From: Bacteroides faecalis
Lineage (GTDB): Bacteria > Bacteroidota > Bacteroidia > Bacteroidales > Bacteroidaceae
Direction: 5' to 3'
DNA: 64,000 nt
Assembly: GCF_003865075.1 (NCBI RefSeq)
Contig: NZ_BHWB01000023.1
Location: forward strand, 1 to 64,000
The notes beneath the pieces are model-generated. The model saw only the letters and a list, made by a program, of their open reading frames with translations, ran no database searches and was not told where the DNA came from. Position 1 is the first letter of the stretch. Each line of letters starts with the position of its first letter. Below, piece after piece: positions 26,737 through 35,579 of the stretch. The translations under genes and the position numbers were made by a program.

Positions 26737-27945
26737 TTACATTTGCTGATAATCTTTGGCTAAACCTCCTTCACTCGTTTCCTTGTAAAGTGAAGGCAGA
26801 TCATGACCGGTCTGTTTCATGACTTGTACTACTTTGTCGAACGATACGCGGTGCATTCCGTCAGTAAAAGCAGAGTAAAGATTTGCGTCTAATGCTCGGG
26901 CAGCAGCATAAGCATTTCGTTCGATACAAGGAATTTGTACTAAACCGCATACGGGATCGCAGGTCATTCCTAAATGATGTTCCAGTCCCATTTCTGCTGC
27001 ATACTCGATTTGTGCGGGACTTCCTCCAAATAACTGATTGGCGGCTGCGGACGCCATTGCGCAGGCAACACCGACTTCTCCCTGACAACCGACTTCAGCC
27101 CCGGAGATTGAAGCATTGAATTTGACGATATTCCCAACCAGTCCTGCGGTGGCAAGTGCACGTAGAATACGCATATCACTGAATTCACGACTTTTCTGCA
27201 AATGATAAAGTACGGCCGGCATTACACCGCAAGAACCACAGGTAGGAGCTGTCACTATTTTACCTCCGGAAGCATTCTCCTCGCTAACTGCTAAGGCATA
27301 GGCAAATACGAGACCTCGTGATTGAAGGGATTGTTTGAATCCGGTAGCACGTATATAATAGGTTGAGGCTTTTCTCCGTAAGTTCAGTGGACCGGGTAAT
27401 ACACCTTCTGCTTCTAGGCCACGGTGAATGGCATCTTTCATGGTGTTCCATACTTCCGCCAGATAATCCCATATATCTTTGTCCTCACATTCCTTTACGT
27501 ATTCCCAATAACTTTTTCCGGTACGTTCACACCACCCCAATATTTCAGTCATATTGTTCATACCGTAAACTTCGGGGCTTTCGATAGTCGGACTGTTATT
27601 ATTCTCAGCCAATGCCCCTCCTCCGATGCTGTAAACTGTCCAATTCTCCAGAGTTCTGTTTTGGGAATCTATTGCAGAAAAGGTCATTCCATTGGGATGG
27701 AATGGCAAAAAGACTTTTGGCTGCCAAACAATTTCTACGGGAGCAGTGGGCTGTAGTGTATCTATAATAGCTACATCTGTCATGTGACCTTTTCCGGTGG
27801 CAGCTAGACTACCATAGAGTGTTACTTTAAAAGACGTTGCGTCCGGATGACGTTCCAAAAACATTTCAGCTGCTTTACGAGGTCCCATCGTATGGCTGCT
27901 GGAAGGACCTGTCCCTATTCTATATAGTTCTTTGATTGATTTCAT
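26737..27945 (-). CDS. sdaA: L-serine dehydratase, single-chain iron-sulfur type
   Basis: A 402-aa enzyme that deaminates serine to pyruvate. The N-terminal beta domain has GPSSSHTMGPRKAAEMFL. The C-terminal alpha domain carries the [4Fe-4S] cysteines in TCGSCGVMPA and MTCDPVCGLVQIPCIERNA. The single-chain form matches E. coli SdaA rather than the split Bacillus type. It is followed 16 bases away by corA on the same strand, though the two products are functionally unrelated. Confidence 0.95.
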   Translation of the reverse strand: MKSIKELYRIGTGPSSSHTMGPRKAAEMFLERHPDATSFKVTLYGSLAATGKGHMTDVAIIDTLQPTAPVEIVWQPKVFLPFHPNGMTFSAIDSQNRTLENWTVYSIGGGALAENNNSPTIESPEVYGMNNMTEILGWCERTGKSYWEYVKECEDKDIWDYLAEVWNTMKDAIHRGLEAEGVLPGPLNLRRKASTYYIRATGFKQSLQSRGLVFAYALAVSEENASGGKIVTAPTCGSCGVMPAVLYHLQKSREFSDMRILRALATAGLVGNIVKFNASISGAEVGCQGEVGVACAMASAAANQLFGGSPAQIEYAAEMGLEHHLGMTCDPVCGLVQIPCIERNAYAAARALDANLYSAFTDGMHRVSFDKVVQVMKQTGHDLPSLYKETSEGGLAKDYQQM

Positions 27946-27961
27946 ACATTAAGATGCATAA

Positions 27962-29014
27962 TTAATACCATTTCTTCTTTCGGAAGTACAAATATACAAC
28001 AATACCGATAATAAACATAAGAACCCAAGCAAATAAATATCCATATCGCCAATCAAGTTCCGGCATCCATTTGTAGTTCATTCCCCATACTCCCACTAAA
28101 AAGGTGAGAGGTATGAAAATGGTAGATACCACAGTCAGACGTTTCATGATATCATTCATGCGCAGGTCATTATTTGAGATGTAAAGATCGACTAATGAAG
28201 ACAATGTTTCCCGACAGATTTCAATAGTTTGCAGTACGAATTGTAAGTGGTCGTTTACATCATTATAAAAAGCGCGGTTTATTTTATGAATGAGTAAATT
28301 ATCTGCCCGTAAGAGTTTTACATATTGTGCCTTTAGCGGGAGAATCGCTTTTTTCATCAACATATATTGTCGACGAAGAGATTGTATCTGAATACCGATG
28401 TCATCTCCATTTGTGATGGTTAGTAGCTCTTCTTCTAAATCTTCCAACGAATCGTCGATAGAAGAAATAGTGGAAATGTAGTTACCCATAACGCTGTTTA
28501 ATAGGACACTGAGCAGGTAGTCACTTTGGCGACTACGTATTTTTAATACATCATTGCGTAAAGCAGAACTAACATCATCAAAAAAATCTGTTTCTTTTTC
28601 GAGGAAAGTGAGCACATAATTATTTCCTAAGACGAGGCAAACTTGTTGTTGAAGTAGCCCGTCCAATTCGTTTTCGTCTTTATGTTCATTGGGGTAGAAC
28701 AACTTAGCAATTAGAACAATATGCTTTTCATATTCTTCTATTTTGGTCGGATGATCTGCATTCAATATATCTTGCAGGACGAGGAAATCTATTTCGAAAT
28801 GACTGCAAATTTCACGGATTGTTTCTGTATTTTTCATTCCGTGTACTTGTAGCCAGTTTATTTTCTCGTTATCTAATGTATTCTTGACGGATTGAAAAGT
28901 GTCACCGGAAACTTCTTGCATTTCAGTGGCATTATACGTGCAGAGATGAATATGGGTAGGGGTAACGCTATCTCCAGTGTAAATAAGCTTTTCGCTTAAC
29001 AGGTTATTCTTCAT
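27962..29014 (-). CDS. corA: CorA-family magnesium/cobalt transporter
   Basis: A 350-aa protein with a large N-terminal cytoplasmic domain and two C-terminal transmembrane helices. The signature GMN is present in LVGVWGMNYKWMPELDW, followed by the last helix and a basic tail (YFRKKKWY) in the cytoplasm. It imports Mg2+ as a pentamer. Confidence 0.95.
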   Translation of the reverse strand: MKNNLLSEKLIYTGDSVTPTHIHLCTYNATEMQEVSGDTFQSVKNTLDNEKINWLQVHGMKNTETIREICSHFEIDFLVLQDILNADHPTKIEEYEKHIVLIAKLFYPNEHKDENELDGLLQQQVCLVLGNNYVLTFLEKETDFFDDVSSALRNDVLKIRSRQSDYLLSVLLNSVMGNYISTISSIDDSLEDLEEELLTITNGDDIGIQIQSLRRQYMLMKKAILPLKAQYVKLLRADNLLIHKINRAFYNDVNDHLQFVLQTIEICRETLSSLVDLYISNNDLRMNDIMKRLTVVSTIFIPLTFLVGVWGMNYKWMPELDWRYGYLFAWVLMFIIGIVVYLYFRKKKWY

Positions 29015-29101
29015 GCTTTATTCTCTTTTTAGAAAACCACAAACAAAAGTAGTGGTTTTCTAAATGAGAACAAGTAATTTATAGGATTTGTTTACAGATA
29101 A

Positions 29102-31594
29102 TTATTCGAAATCGACAACAGTAATTCCTGCTCCTCCGAATTGGACGTGTTCGTCTGCATAATGACGTACTCCTGGTACGGTGGATAAATATTGTCGGAT
29201 GAGTGTACGAAGGATTCCCGTTCCTGTTCCATGAAGAATACGAACACGACCCATGCCTACTAATATCGCATCGTCAATAAAATAGGTGACAGCCTGTAAA
29301 GCTTCATCTCCTCTCATTCCACGAACATCGATATCTTGCTTGAAACTGAGTTTCTTTTCATACATTTGATCATGTGTTTGTGTACTGACAAATGTACTTT
29401 TTGCAATTCCTTCTGTTTGCGGAGTAGCTTTGGAACGTTCTAATCGTTCTAATTTTATAGTGGTCTTTATGCTTCCAAAAGCGACGACTGCATTTTTGCC
29501 GTTGATTTCCATTACCTGTCCGATACTGGTTTGACCTTTGATTTTTACATTCTCGCCGACTGTGATAGGAACTATTTTAGGAGTTGCGGATGGAGAAGAA
29601 ACTGTTTTAAGATCATTTTTCTTATTCTTCTTTCGCTCCTGTTTCTCTTTTAGCTTTTCCATCTTCTGTGCAATCTTTTCTTCCTGCTCTTTAGAAGAGA
29701 GCGAGTCTAGAGAAGTACGGAAATTCGTTAGTTCCTGCCGTACCAGACGAGTCTTTTCTTTTTCAGCCTGTGCTTCTTTTATTGTACGGATCGTATTTTC
29801 AATGCGGGCATTTGATTCCTGTAGCAGCCGTTCAGCCTCTTCTTTTGCTTGACGGATAATCTCTTTACGTGATTTCTGCAATTCTTCCATTTCTGTCTGA
29901 TAACGGGCAATTGTTTCTTCCATGTGCTTCTCCCGTTGGCGTATTGTCTGGCGTTTGCCTTCCCAATAACGTTTATCTCGTACGATATCCTGAAGATATT
30001 TATCCGCATTAATATATTCGCTTCCCACAATCTCCGAAGCATCTGCAATGACATCTTCCGGCAAACCGATTTTTCGGGCAATTTCAACAGCGAAAGAACT
30101 TCCCGGATTTCCAATTTGCAGTTGGAATAAAGCTTGCATTAAATGGCGGTCATATAACATTGCCCCGTTGACTACTCCTTCATGGTCTTCGGCGAAATGT
30201 TTCAGATTCTGATAATGAGTAGTAATTACACCGAATGTTCTTTTCTGATTGAAACGTTTGAGTACAGCTTCCGCAATAGCTCCTCCGATTTGCGGCTCTG
30301 TACCTCCTCCGAATTCATCGATCAGAATCAGACTACGTTCATTGCAACTTTTCATCATGATTTTCATATTGGTCAGATGAGAGGAGTAAGTACTCAGGTC
30401 ATCTTCGATAGACTGTTCGTCACCAATATCAATAAAAATACTGCTAAACATCCCTGTGTGGCTGCGTTCGTGCATTGGAACCAACATTCCGCATTGGAGC
30501 ATATACTGTAATAATCCAACCGTTTTCAAACATACGGATTTACCTCCGGCATTCGGACCAGAAATAATAAGGATACGTTGTTTCTGATTGAGTTCTATAT
30601 CCAGAGGAACTACCTTTTTACCATGTTTGGCTAATGAAATCTGTAGTAATGGATGTACAGCCATTGTCCAATCCAGTAATTGTTCATTCTCTAACGCAGG
30701 TTTTAAACTATTGGTTTGTATTGCAAAATGGCTTTTAGCACGAATGAAATCAATTTCTGCCAGAAATTCATACGATTGAAGAATTTCCGGAATGGAAGGA
30801 CGTAATATGTTGGAGAACTCAATCAAGATATGAATGATTTCACGTCGTTCATCTCCTTCTAGTTCACGAATACGATTATTAGCTTCTACTACTTCTGCCG
30901 GTTCAATAAATACAGTCTTTCCACTGGCAGACTCATCATGTACGATTCCCTTGATTTTTCGTTTAAGTCCGGGTGCTACAGGGATTACCAAACGTCCGTC
31001 ACGCATTGTGGGAGTCACGTCTTTATCTACATAGCCTTCGGATTGCGCAGTGCGAAGGATACTGTTCAGCGAACGTGAAATACTTCCCATTGTACTGGCA
31101 AGTTCTCTACGAATACGTGCTAACTCAGTGGAAGCATTATCTTTAATTTTGCCGTATTTATTAAGAATACCGTCTATCTTTCCGATAAGTTGTGGGAATA
31201 CGGCGATATCTCCTGCTAGCTTTTTCAGGCTAGGATAGGGGCAATCATTTTCTTCTTCATTTTGTTGTAAAAAGCGCACAATATCCCTGATCGTTTCCAA
31301 AGAACGGCGAAGATCAAACAATTCTTGTTCGTCTAAATACATACCTTCTATCCGTACCCGTTTTAGTGAAGGTCGGACATCGAAAAAAAACTGATCAGGA
31401 AATCCGTCTTCTTCCTGAATGATGCGCACAAATTCAGTTACCTGATTTAATTTCTCTTCTACTTCATTGTATTGATCAGAAAAAGTCATTTCTGACACTC
31501 GCTCTTCGCCTAAAGTACTGAGACACTTCTCTTTCAATAACTGTCTTATTTGGTCGAATCCTATTTTTTGCTCAAAATTCTGAGGATATATCAT
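29102..31594 (-). CDS. mutS2: Endonuclease MutS2
   Basis: 830 aa from the ATG at 31594. An ORF extension to 31621 is unlikely because it overlaps promoter-like sequence. The MutS core and clamp span about 10-320. The ATPase has Walker A ISGPNAGGKSVCLKT and Walker B SLILIDEFGGGTEP. A long coiled coil (about 510-640) follows, then a KOW-like linker and a C-terminal Smr nuclease domain (DVRGMRGDEALQ, then ILHGTGTGILR). MutS2 suppresses homologous recombination and in some bacteria rescues collided ribosomes. It lies divergent to tRNA-Ser. Confidence 0.96.
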   Translation of the reverse strand: MIYPQNFEQKIGFDQIRQLLKEKCLSTLGEERVSEMTFSDQYNEVEEKLNQVTEFVRIIQEEDGFPDQFFFDVRPSLKRVRIEGMYLDEQELFDLRRSLETIRDIVRFLQQNEEENDCPYPSLKKLAGDIAVFPQLIGKIDGILNKYGKIKDNASTELARIRRELASTMGSISRSLNSILRTAQSEGYVDKDVTPTMRDGRLVIPVAPGLKRKIKGIVHDESASGKTVFIEPAEVVEANNRIRELEGDERREIIHILIEFSNILRPSIPEILQSYEFLAEIDFIRAKSHFAIQTNSLKPALENEQLLDWTMAVHPLLQISLAKHGKKVVPLDIELNQKQRILIISGPNAGGKSVCLKTVGLLQYMLQCGMLVPMHERSHTGMFSSIFIDIGDEQSIEDDLSTYSSHLTNMKIMMKSCNERSLILIDEFGGGTEPQIGGAIAEAVLKRFNQKRTFGVITTHYQNLKHFAEDHEGVVNGAMLYDRHLMQALFQLQIGNPGSSFAVEIARKIGLPEDVIADASEIVGSEYINADKYLQDIVRDKRYWEGKRQTIRQREKHMEETIARYQTEMEELQKSRKEIIRQAKEEAERLLQESNARIENTIRTIKEAQAEKEKTRLVRQELTNFRTSLDSLSSKEQEEKIAQKMEKLKEKQERKKNKKNDLKTVSSPSATPKIVPITVGENVKIKGQTSIGQVMEINGKNAVVAFGSIKTTIKLERLERSKATPQTEGIAKSTFVSTQTHDQMYEKKLSFKQDIDVRGMRGDEALQAVTYFIDDAILVGMGRVRILHGTGTGILRTLIRQYLSTVPGVRHYADEHVQFGGAGITVVDFE

Positions 31595-31656
31595 ATTTTT
31601 CTTACTTGTAATAGGCTGCAAAAATACGATTAATTCGCGAAAAAAATATCAGAATG

Positions 31657-31687
31657 TTTGCAGATTTAAAAATGATTCGTACCTTTG
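31657..31687 (+). promoter_or_regulatory. Consensus Bacteroides promoter of tRNA-Ser
   Basis: TTTG at 31657-31660, 19 bases, then TACCTTTG at 31680-31687. This is a full match to the TTTG-N19-21-TAnnTTTG consensus, 40 bases before the tRNA. Confidence 0.75.
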
Positions 31688-31727
31688 CACCGCTTTCAGA
31701 GGAAAGCACTTTTGATAAAGTAGTTTT

Positions 31728-31812
31728 GGAGAGGTGGCAGAGTGGTCGATTGCGGCGGTCTTGAAAACCGTTGTACTGCGAGGTACCCGGGGTTCGAATC
31801 CCTGTCTCTCCG
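31728..31812 (+). tRNA. tRNA-Ser (anticodon TGA)
   Basis: 85 nt with acceptor GGAGAGG pairing with TCTCTCC, a D-arm, the anticodon loop CTTGAAA with TGA, a long variable arm of the serine class and T-loop GGTTCGAATCC. The CCA end is not encoded in full. Its 3' end is the integration target of the next element, and the tRNA remains intact because the element supplies no change to it. Confidence 0.95.
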
Positions 31813-31813
31813 C
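31801..31813 (+). other. attL core
   Basis: The 13-base CCTGTCTCTCCGC forms the 3' end of the tRNA T-arm and acceptor stem. It is identical to the right-hand copy. Confidence 0.85.
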
Positions 31814-31846
31814 AATAAACGCTGAAAATCAGCAAATTGCAAAACA

Positions 31847-31886
31847 AACACCCAGTTTTACACCCAAGAATGTAAAATTGGGTGTT
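31847..31886 (+). terminator. Hairpin with ACACCCA arms at the left end
   Basis: The arms 31847-31862 and 31871-31886 pair with one G-T, followed by TTTTTG. It would end tRNA transcription, and its ACACCCA words match those beside the integrase gene. Confidence 0.6.
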
Positions 31887-31944
31887 TTTGTATTATTTAA
31901 GATGAAATGCATCTTTACTCAGAAAAAAAGTGTCTGAATAAAAC

Positions 31945-31991
31945 AAAGCCAACTAAAAGAACAATCAAGTTATGCTCTTTTAGTTGGCTTT
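31945..31991 (-). terminator. Terminator of the lipoprotein pair
   Basis: The arms 31945-31960 and 31976-31991 (AAAGCCAACTAAAAGA and its complement) pair perfectly around 15 bases, just beyond the stop of the minus-strand lipoprotein operon. Confidence 0.7.
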
Positions 31992-32025
31992 TATATCAGT
32001 TTAATTGCCTAACTGCAGCAATGTA

Positions 32026-32850
32026 TCAATCCAATATGTGTTCCGGAATGGATGTAGTACTTAATACTCCTGTAATTTGATAATTTGTATTGGGAGCAGT
32101 CAGCTTCATAGTAAAGTCTACTGGTGCAGGGCTTTTTGTATGGGCGTTATCAAAAAGTTCCTCCCATTTCACACCCAAAAATGCTTGAATAACACTGAAT
32201 ATCTGATTATTACCTATTATTTGAAAGTCGTAAGATGTTGCCGTGTCATTGTCTTCTCCATCGGTTTGGAATGTTAAACGCAATCCGGGTATGTCGTGCA
32301 GTTGTTCTTTCGAATCGGGGGTGATGAAGAACTCGTAACTGCCTTTCATTGTTGGTCGGTCATATAATGTCCCATGGAGATTGTCTTTAGCGAAGATATA
32401 GGACTCTTTAGCAGGATTGTTTATGAAAAATAGAATTGTGTTGGCTTTTAATAGAGGATGATTACTTTCGGCTATCATGTATGACAAATAGCAATCTGTC
32501 ACTTTCACTTCAACGGTTTCCACATCCTTGGTAATATTGTCGGTAATGGTCAGTGTTGTACTTCCCTTCTGCATACCATACAAATTGATGTGTCCTTTTC
32601 TGTCATCCTCCTTATCGTTGTATTTTGAGTAAATGGCATTCAATATATTTTCATCCTCTATTGCCAAACTAATATCGCCACTACCGTTTATTATAGGAAT
32701 AGAAGTAGCATTGCGCTCCAATCGTACTTCATAGTATATTTTCTCAAGACTGAACGGAGCAAATGTTTCATTTTCATTATTATCATCGCTGCAAGCCATA
32801 GCAAACAGACACATGATGAAAAGAATCGGGTTGATAAGTTTATTCATCAT
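32026..32850 (-). CDS. Lipoprotein with Big-like domain, element cargo
   Basis: A 274-aa lipoprotein (lipobox FAMAC, then SDDNNENE). Residues of about 30-120 resemble a Bacteroides Ig-like (Big2-type) domain (GMQKGSTTLTITD). The C-terminal part is beta-rich with no motif that I recognise. It follows another lipoprotein by 9 bases in one operon. I have no function for it. Sharing an element with mobilization genes suggests surface cargo. Confidence 0.65.
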   Translation of the reverse strand: MMNKLINPILFIMCLFAMACSDDNNENETFAPFSLEKIYYEVRLERNATSIPIINGSGDISLAIEDENILNAIYSKYNDKEDDRKGHINLYGMQKGSTTLTITDNITKDVETVEVKVTDCYLSYMIAESNHPLLKANTILFFINNPAKESYIFAKDNLHGTLYDRPTMKGSYEFFITPDSKEQLHDIPGLRLTFQTDGEDNDTATSYDFQIIGNNQIFSVIQAFLGVKWEELFDNAHTKSPAPVDFTMKLTAPNTNYQITGVLSTTSIPEHILD

Positions 32851-32859
32851 GGTTATGTG

Positions 32860-33666
32860 TTATTGTTTCTTTATCGTAAATTCCAGTTTCTGAAGTCCTT
32901 TCTTATAGACATTGGCAAGGATGAGGGCGTAACGGAGTTCTTCGCCCGGCTTCATGGATTGGGTGATATGGGCAAACTCACTTTCAGGAATGACCTCCTT
33001 GAACATCGGACCGGATGATTCGTTGCGCACCAGCCGTATTTCATCCGTAAGCGGTGACAATACAAATGAATAGATTGCCATATAGGGTATTTTATTGAAT
33101 TTTAGCCAATTCGGATCTGCCTTATCAAGAATACACTTTAACCAAATGCGGGCATTATCATAAGACGGAAGGCTGTGACCGTCGGCATAGGAAATTTCTC
33201 CATTCTCATTGACAATGATTTCCTTTTCTATGGCATATTTGTTAAAGGGGCACATATCATAGTACTCAATGTCTTCCTCTGAATTGATTTCTTTATCTAC
33301 AGGTATCTCCGGCTTTGTGACAATACGGTCTTGAAGGATTCTCAACAGCGAATAGGTACGGTCTGGAGCATCCATGGGAGGATTGGCGAGAATGGTTCTC
33401 TCTACCGAAAGGTAATATTCATGTCCTCTTTCGTATGTAAACCATTTAATACTATTAAAGCCAAGTGGCTCCCATACTCCGGGATTGTCTTCAGACATAA
33501 CAAGCATACACTCTACAGGAGTATCACTGCCCCATGGTATGTACGTACCTGTTTCGGCAGAAACGGACATCTTGATTTCATTGACAACATTTTTTGGCTC
33601 ATCATCGCTGCAACCCACTACAAGGAAGGCAGTGATTAAAAAAAATGGAATAATAAACTTATTCAT
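32860..33666 (-). CDS. DUF4377-like lipoprotein, element cargo
   Basis: A 268-aa lipoprotein (lipobox LVVGC, then SDDEPK). Residues of about 30-110 match the DUF4377 style (FTYERGHEYYLSVERTILAN, then PPMDAPDRTYSLLRIL). The second half is unknown and ends EFTIKKQ. It is first in a two-gene operon, downstream of the structured region at 33746-33858. Confidence 0.65.
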   Translation of the reverse strand: MNKFIIPFFLITAFLVVGCSDDEPKNVVNEIKMSVSAETGTYIPWGSDTPVECMLVMSEDNPGVWEPLGFNSIKWFTYERGHEYYLSVERTILANPPMDAPDRTYSLLRILQDRIVTKPEIPVDKEINSEEDIEYYDMCPFNKYAIEKEIIVNENGEISYADGHSLPSYDNARIWLKCILDKADPNWLKFNKIPYMAIYSFVLSPLTDEIRLVRNESSGPMFKEVIPESEFAHITQSMKPGEELRYALILANVYKKGLQKLEFTIKKQ

Positions 33667-33745
33667 ATTCGTATAATTCCCTATTGGCTCTATTGGGCTA
33701 TTAATTTTATATTGAAAAAACGTGAGCCAACTATGCCACGTCTAA

Positions 33746-33858
33746 GTGAAGGTCGTAGGAAACCTCTGATACAGATGTAACAATAGCAGCCCACGCTATA
33801 TGCGTGAAAACCACTATGCTATCTCTTGTATCAGTTTGAAAGTTTCCTACGTTTTCAC
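33746..33858. other. Long imperfect hairpin, possible structured RNA or DNA site
   Basis: GTGAA and CGTAGGAAAC at 33746-33763 pair with GTTTCCTACG and TTCAC at 33842-33858. TGATACA near 33768 pairs with TGTATCA near 33825, and an inner CACGC/GCGTG pair lies near 33792. The structure is about 113 nt long with internal loops. It sits between the relaxase 3' end and the lipoprotein operon. Confidence 0.5.
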
Positions 33859-33970
33859 CTACAAGATAAACATAACGCTTCTTCTTTTTCTTATGTCATG
33901 GAGAGGGTTAGCCCAATCCGAATACAAAATTAGTTATTTTATTGATGTTTTGCGATATAGAGAACAGAAT

Positions 33971-35371
33971 TTATAACCTAAATCCTCTATTTTTTCTTGG
34001 CTCTTCTGTTTTTCGCAATCCTTCCTGTAGCTTCTCCCATTGTTCCCTGAACCATTCGCCTATCGGCTGTCTGTTTATGGTCAGTATCAGTTTGCTATCA
34101 TCGGTTGGATTCTTTTCCACCTTGAAAATATCATTCTTGATTTCAAATCTTCGCCAATGCTCTTCAGAATAAATCCTACCATTGCACCTAATAGCTTCCT
34201 TTTTTGTCAAAAGACTGTTTATCATATCTTTGGTAAATCCGATGGCATAACATAGTCTTTCCATCCTCAACATTTCTTTGAGTAATGGAAACCAGTTGAA
34301 CGCTTTTTCAAGAATGGTATTCAATCGTGATATTTCCTTGTCTTTGGTTTCAAGCTCTTGATTATGTATTCCTTGTAGGTTACGAATCTGCTTGCCGTGC
34401 TGTTCCTGCATTTGTTGCATCTTGGCTTTTAATTCATCAATACCCTTGTCACGCTTGGTAATTTCATGACGTAAATTCTCATTGGTTTGTTCCAAATCTT
34501 TCAATTTTCCGCTTCCGAAAAGAGAACCGACACCGCTTGCTATGGCAGTAGCTGCATCAGTGGCTGCGCTTTTGAGTTTGTCGGTGCGTATTTCCGATTT
34601 TACCTGTTTGAGTTCTTGCTCAGCAAGAGTTACCTGCTGCTTCTTGTGCCTTTGGGTTTCCTCTATACGTTGCAGTTCGGCTTTCTGTTTCTTTATGATG
34701 AAATCGTTACGTTCCAGATGTTCCTTGCCTGTTTCGGTTTTAGATTGTCCTCGTTCCATCAGGAGAATGTCAGAAGCCAAACTTTGCATTTCGGTCATAT
34801 CCTCGTCATTGAGTTTACAGCTCTTTCCTGTATCGTGGTTCATCCAATCGAAAACGATATGAGCGTGATAATTCGGCTTGAACCACTTTCCATCAATTTG
34901 GAAACTCTCCCTATCTTCAGCTTCGGGTTGTCCGCTCAGCCAATGTCCTTCATCTTTGTGCAGGAAGATTTGCAGCGGAGTAATACCCCAGCGTTGTTTG
35001 CACTCCTCGCCAAATTTATGCACATCTGCCAATGTAGTGTCTGCTCTGATGAGCAACACCCCCTCACGGATAGGTGAACACCCTGCCACCTTGATGATTT
35101 TTCCGTTCTTGCCTTTGCGTTCACGTTCTTTCTCCTGCATGGCACGACCTGTCTTTTCCTTGACCATCCGTTTGATGTTGTCGTAATGTGTCCGCAATTC
35201 GGTAGTGCCGAAGTCAGGATTTACCCACTGCTCGTTATCGGTGGAAAGTTTGGAAACGACATAGATTCTGGACTCTCCGATGTTGCGCATGTACTCGGCA
35301 GTCCTTCGGTTGTGTGCCTCGCTCGATGCGATGTTGCAAGGCTTGATATGTATGCTTGATTTTGTTGCCAT
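33971..35371 (-). CDS. MobV/Pre-type plasmid recombination and mobilization relaxase
   Basis: A 466-aa relaxase. The N-terminus has HIKPCNIASSEAHNRR and the metal-binding PNYHAHIVFDW (HxH) near residue 165, both typical of the Mob/Pre family. A central long coiled coil spans about 220-360, then a C-terminal domain of unknown function. It nicks an origin of transfer so that a helper conjugation system can move the element. The candidate oriT lies upstream of its start. Confidence 0.9.
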   Translation of the reverse strand: MATKSSIHIKPCNIASSEAHNRRTAEYMRNIGESRIYVVSKLSTDNEQWVNPDFGTTELRTHYDNIKRMVKEKTGRAMQEKERERKGKNGKIIKVAGCSPIREGVLLIRADTTLADVHKFGEECKQRWGITPLQIFLHKDEGHWLSGQPEAEDRESFQIDGKWFKPNYHAHIVFDWMNHDTGKSCKLNDEDMTEMQSLASDILLMERGQSKTETGKEHLERNDFIIKKQKAELQRIEETQRHKKQQVTLAEQELKQVKSEIRTDKLKSAATDAATAIASGVGSLFGSGKLKDLEQTNENLRHEITKRDKGIDELKAKMQQMQEQHGKQIRNLQGIHNQELETKDKEISRLNTILEKAFNWFPLLKEMLRMERLCYAIGFTKDMINSLLTKKEAIRCNGRIYSEEHWRRFEIKNDIFKVEKNPTDDSKLILTINRQPIGEWFREQWEKLQEGLRKTEEPRKNRGFRL

Positions 35372-35579
35372 AGTTTTTTGTTTATGTTAGATTACTTTGT
35401 TCGCTTTCGCAGAGGGATTCTTAGGGGTGCGACCCATAAGCGGAGTTTCCAAAGAGAGGGTCACTCTTTGGTCTGGGTTCTCAGGGGAGAAACGCCCTGA
35501 GTGGGTTATTAGGGCAAAGCCCTAATCCCCTCGGGAGAGCCCACAACTACGAAAGCGAAGCGTGTAGTTATAGTGGGCT
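35372..35579. other. Candidate origin of transfer region
   Basis: About 200 non-coding bases directly upstream of the relaxase gene. It is GC-richer than its surroundings and full of short inverted repeats. The clearest is AGCCCAC-ACTAC paired with GTAGTT-GTGGGCT at 35538-35579. Relaxase genes of this class usually act on a site just upstream. The nick site cannot be placed from sequence alone. Confidence 0.5.

Noticed and set aside
33746..33858. Integron attC site
   Set aside because: The stems look attC-like in size, but there is no integron integrase or cassette array, and the core sites do not match clearly.
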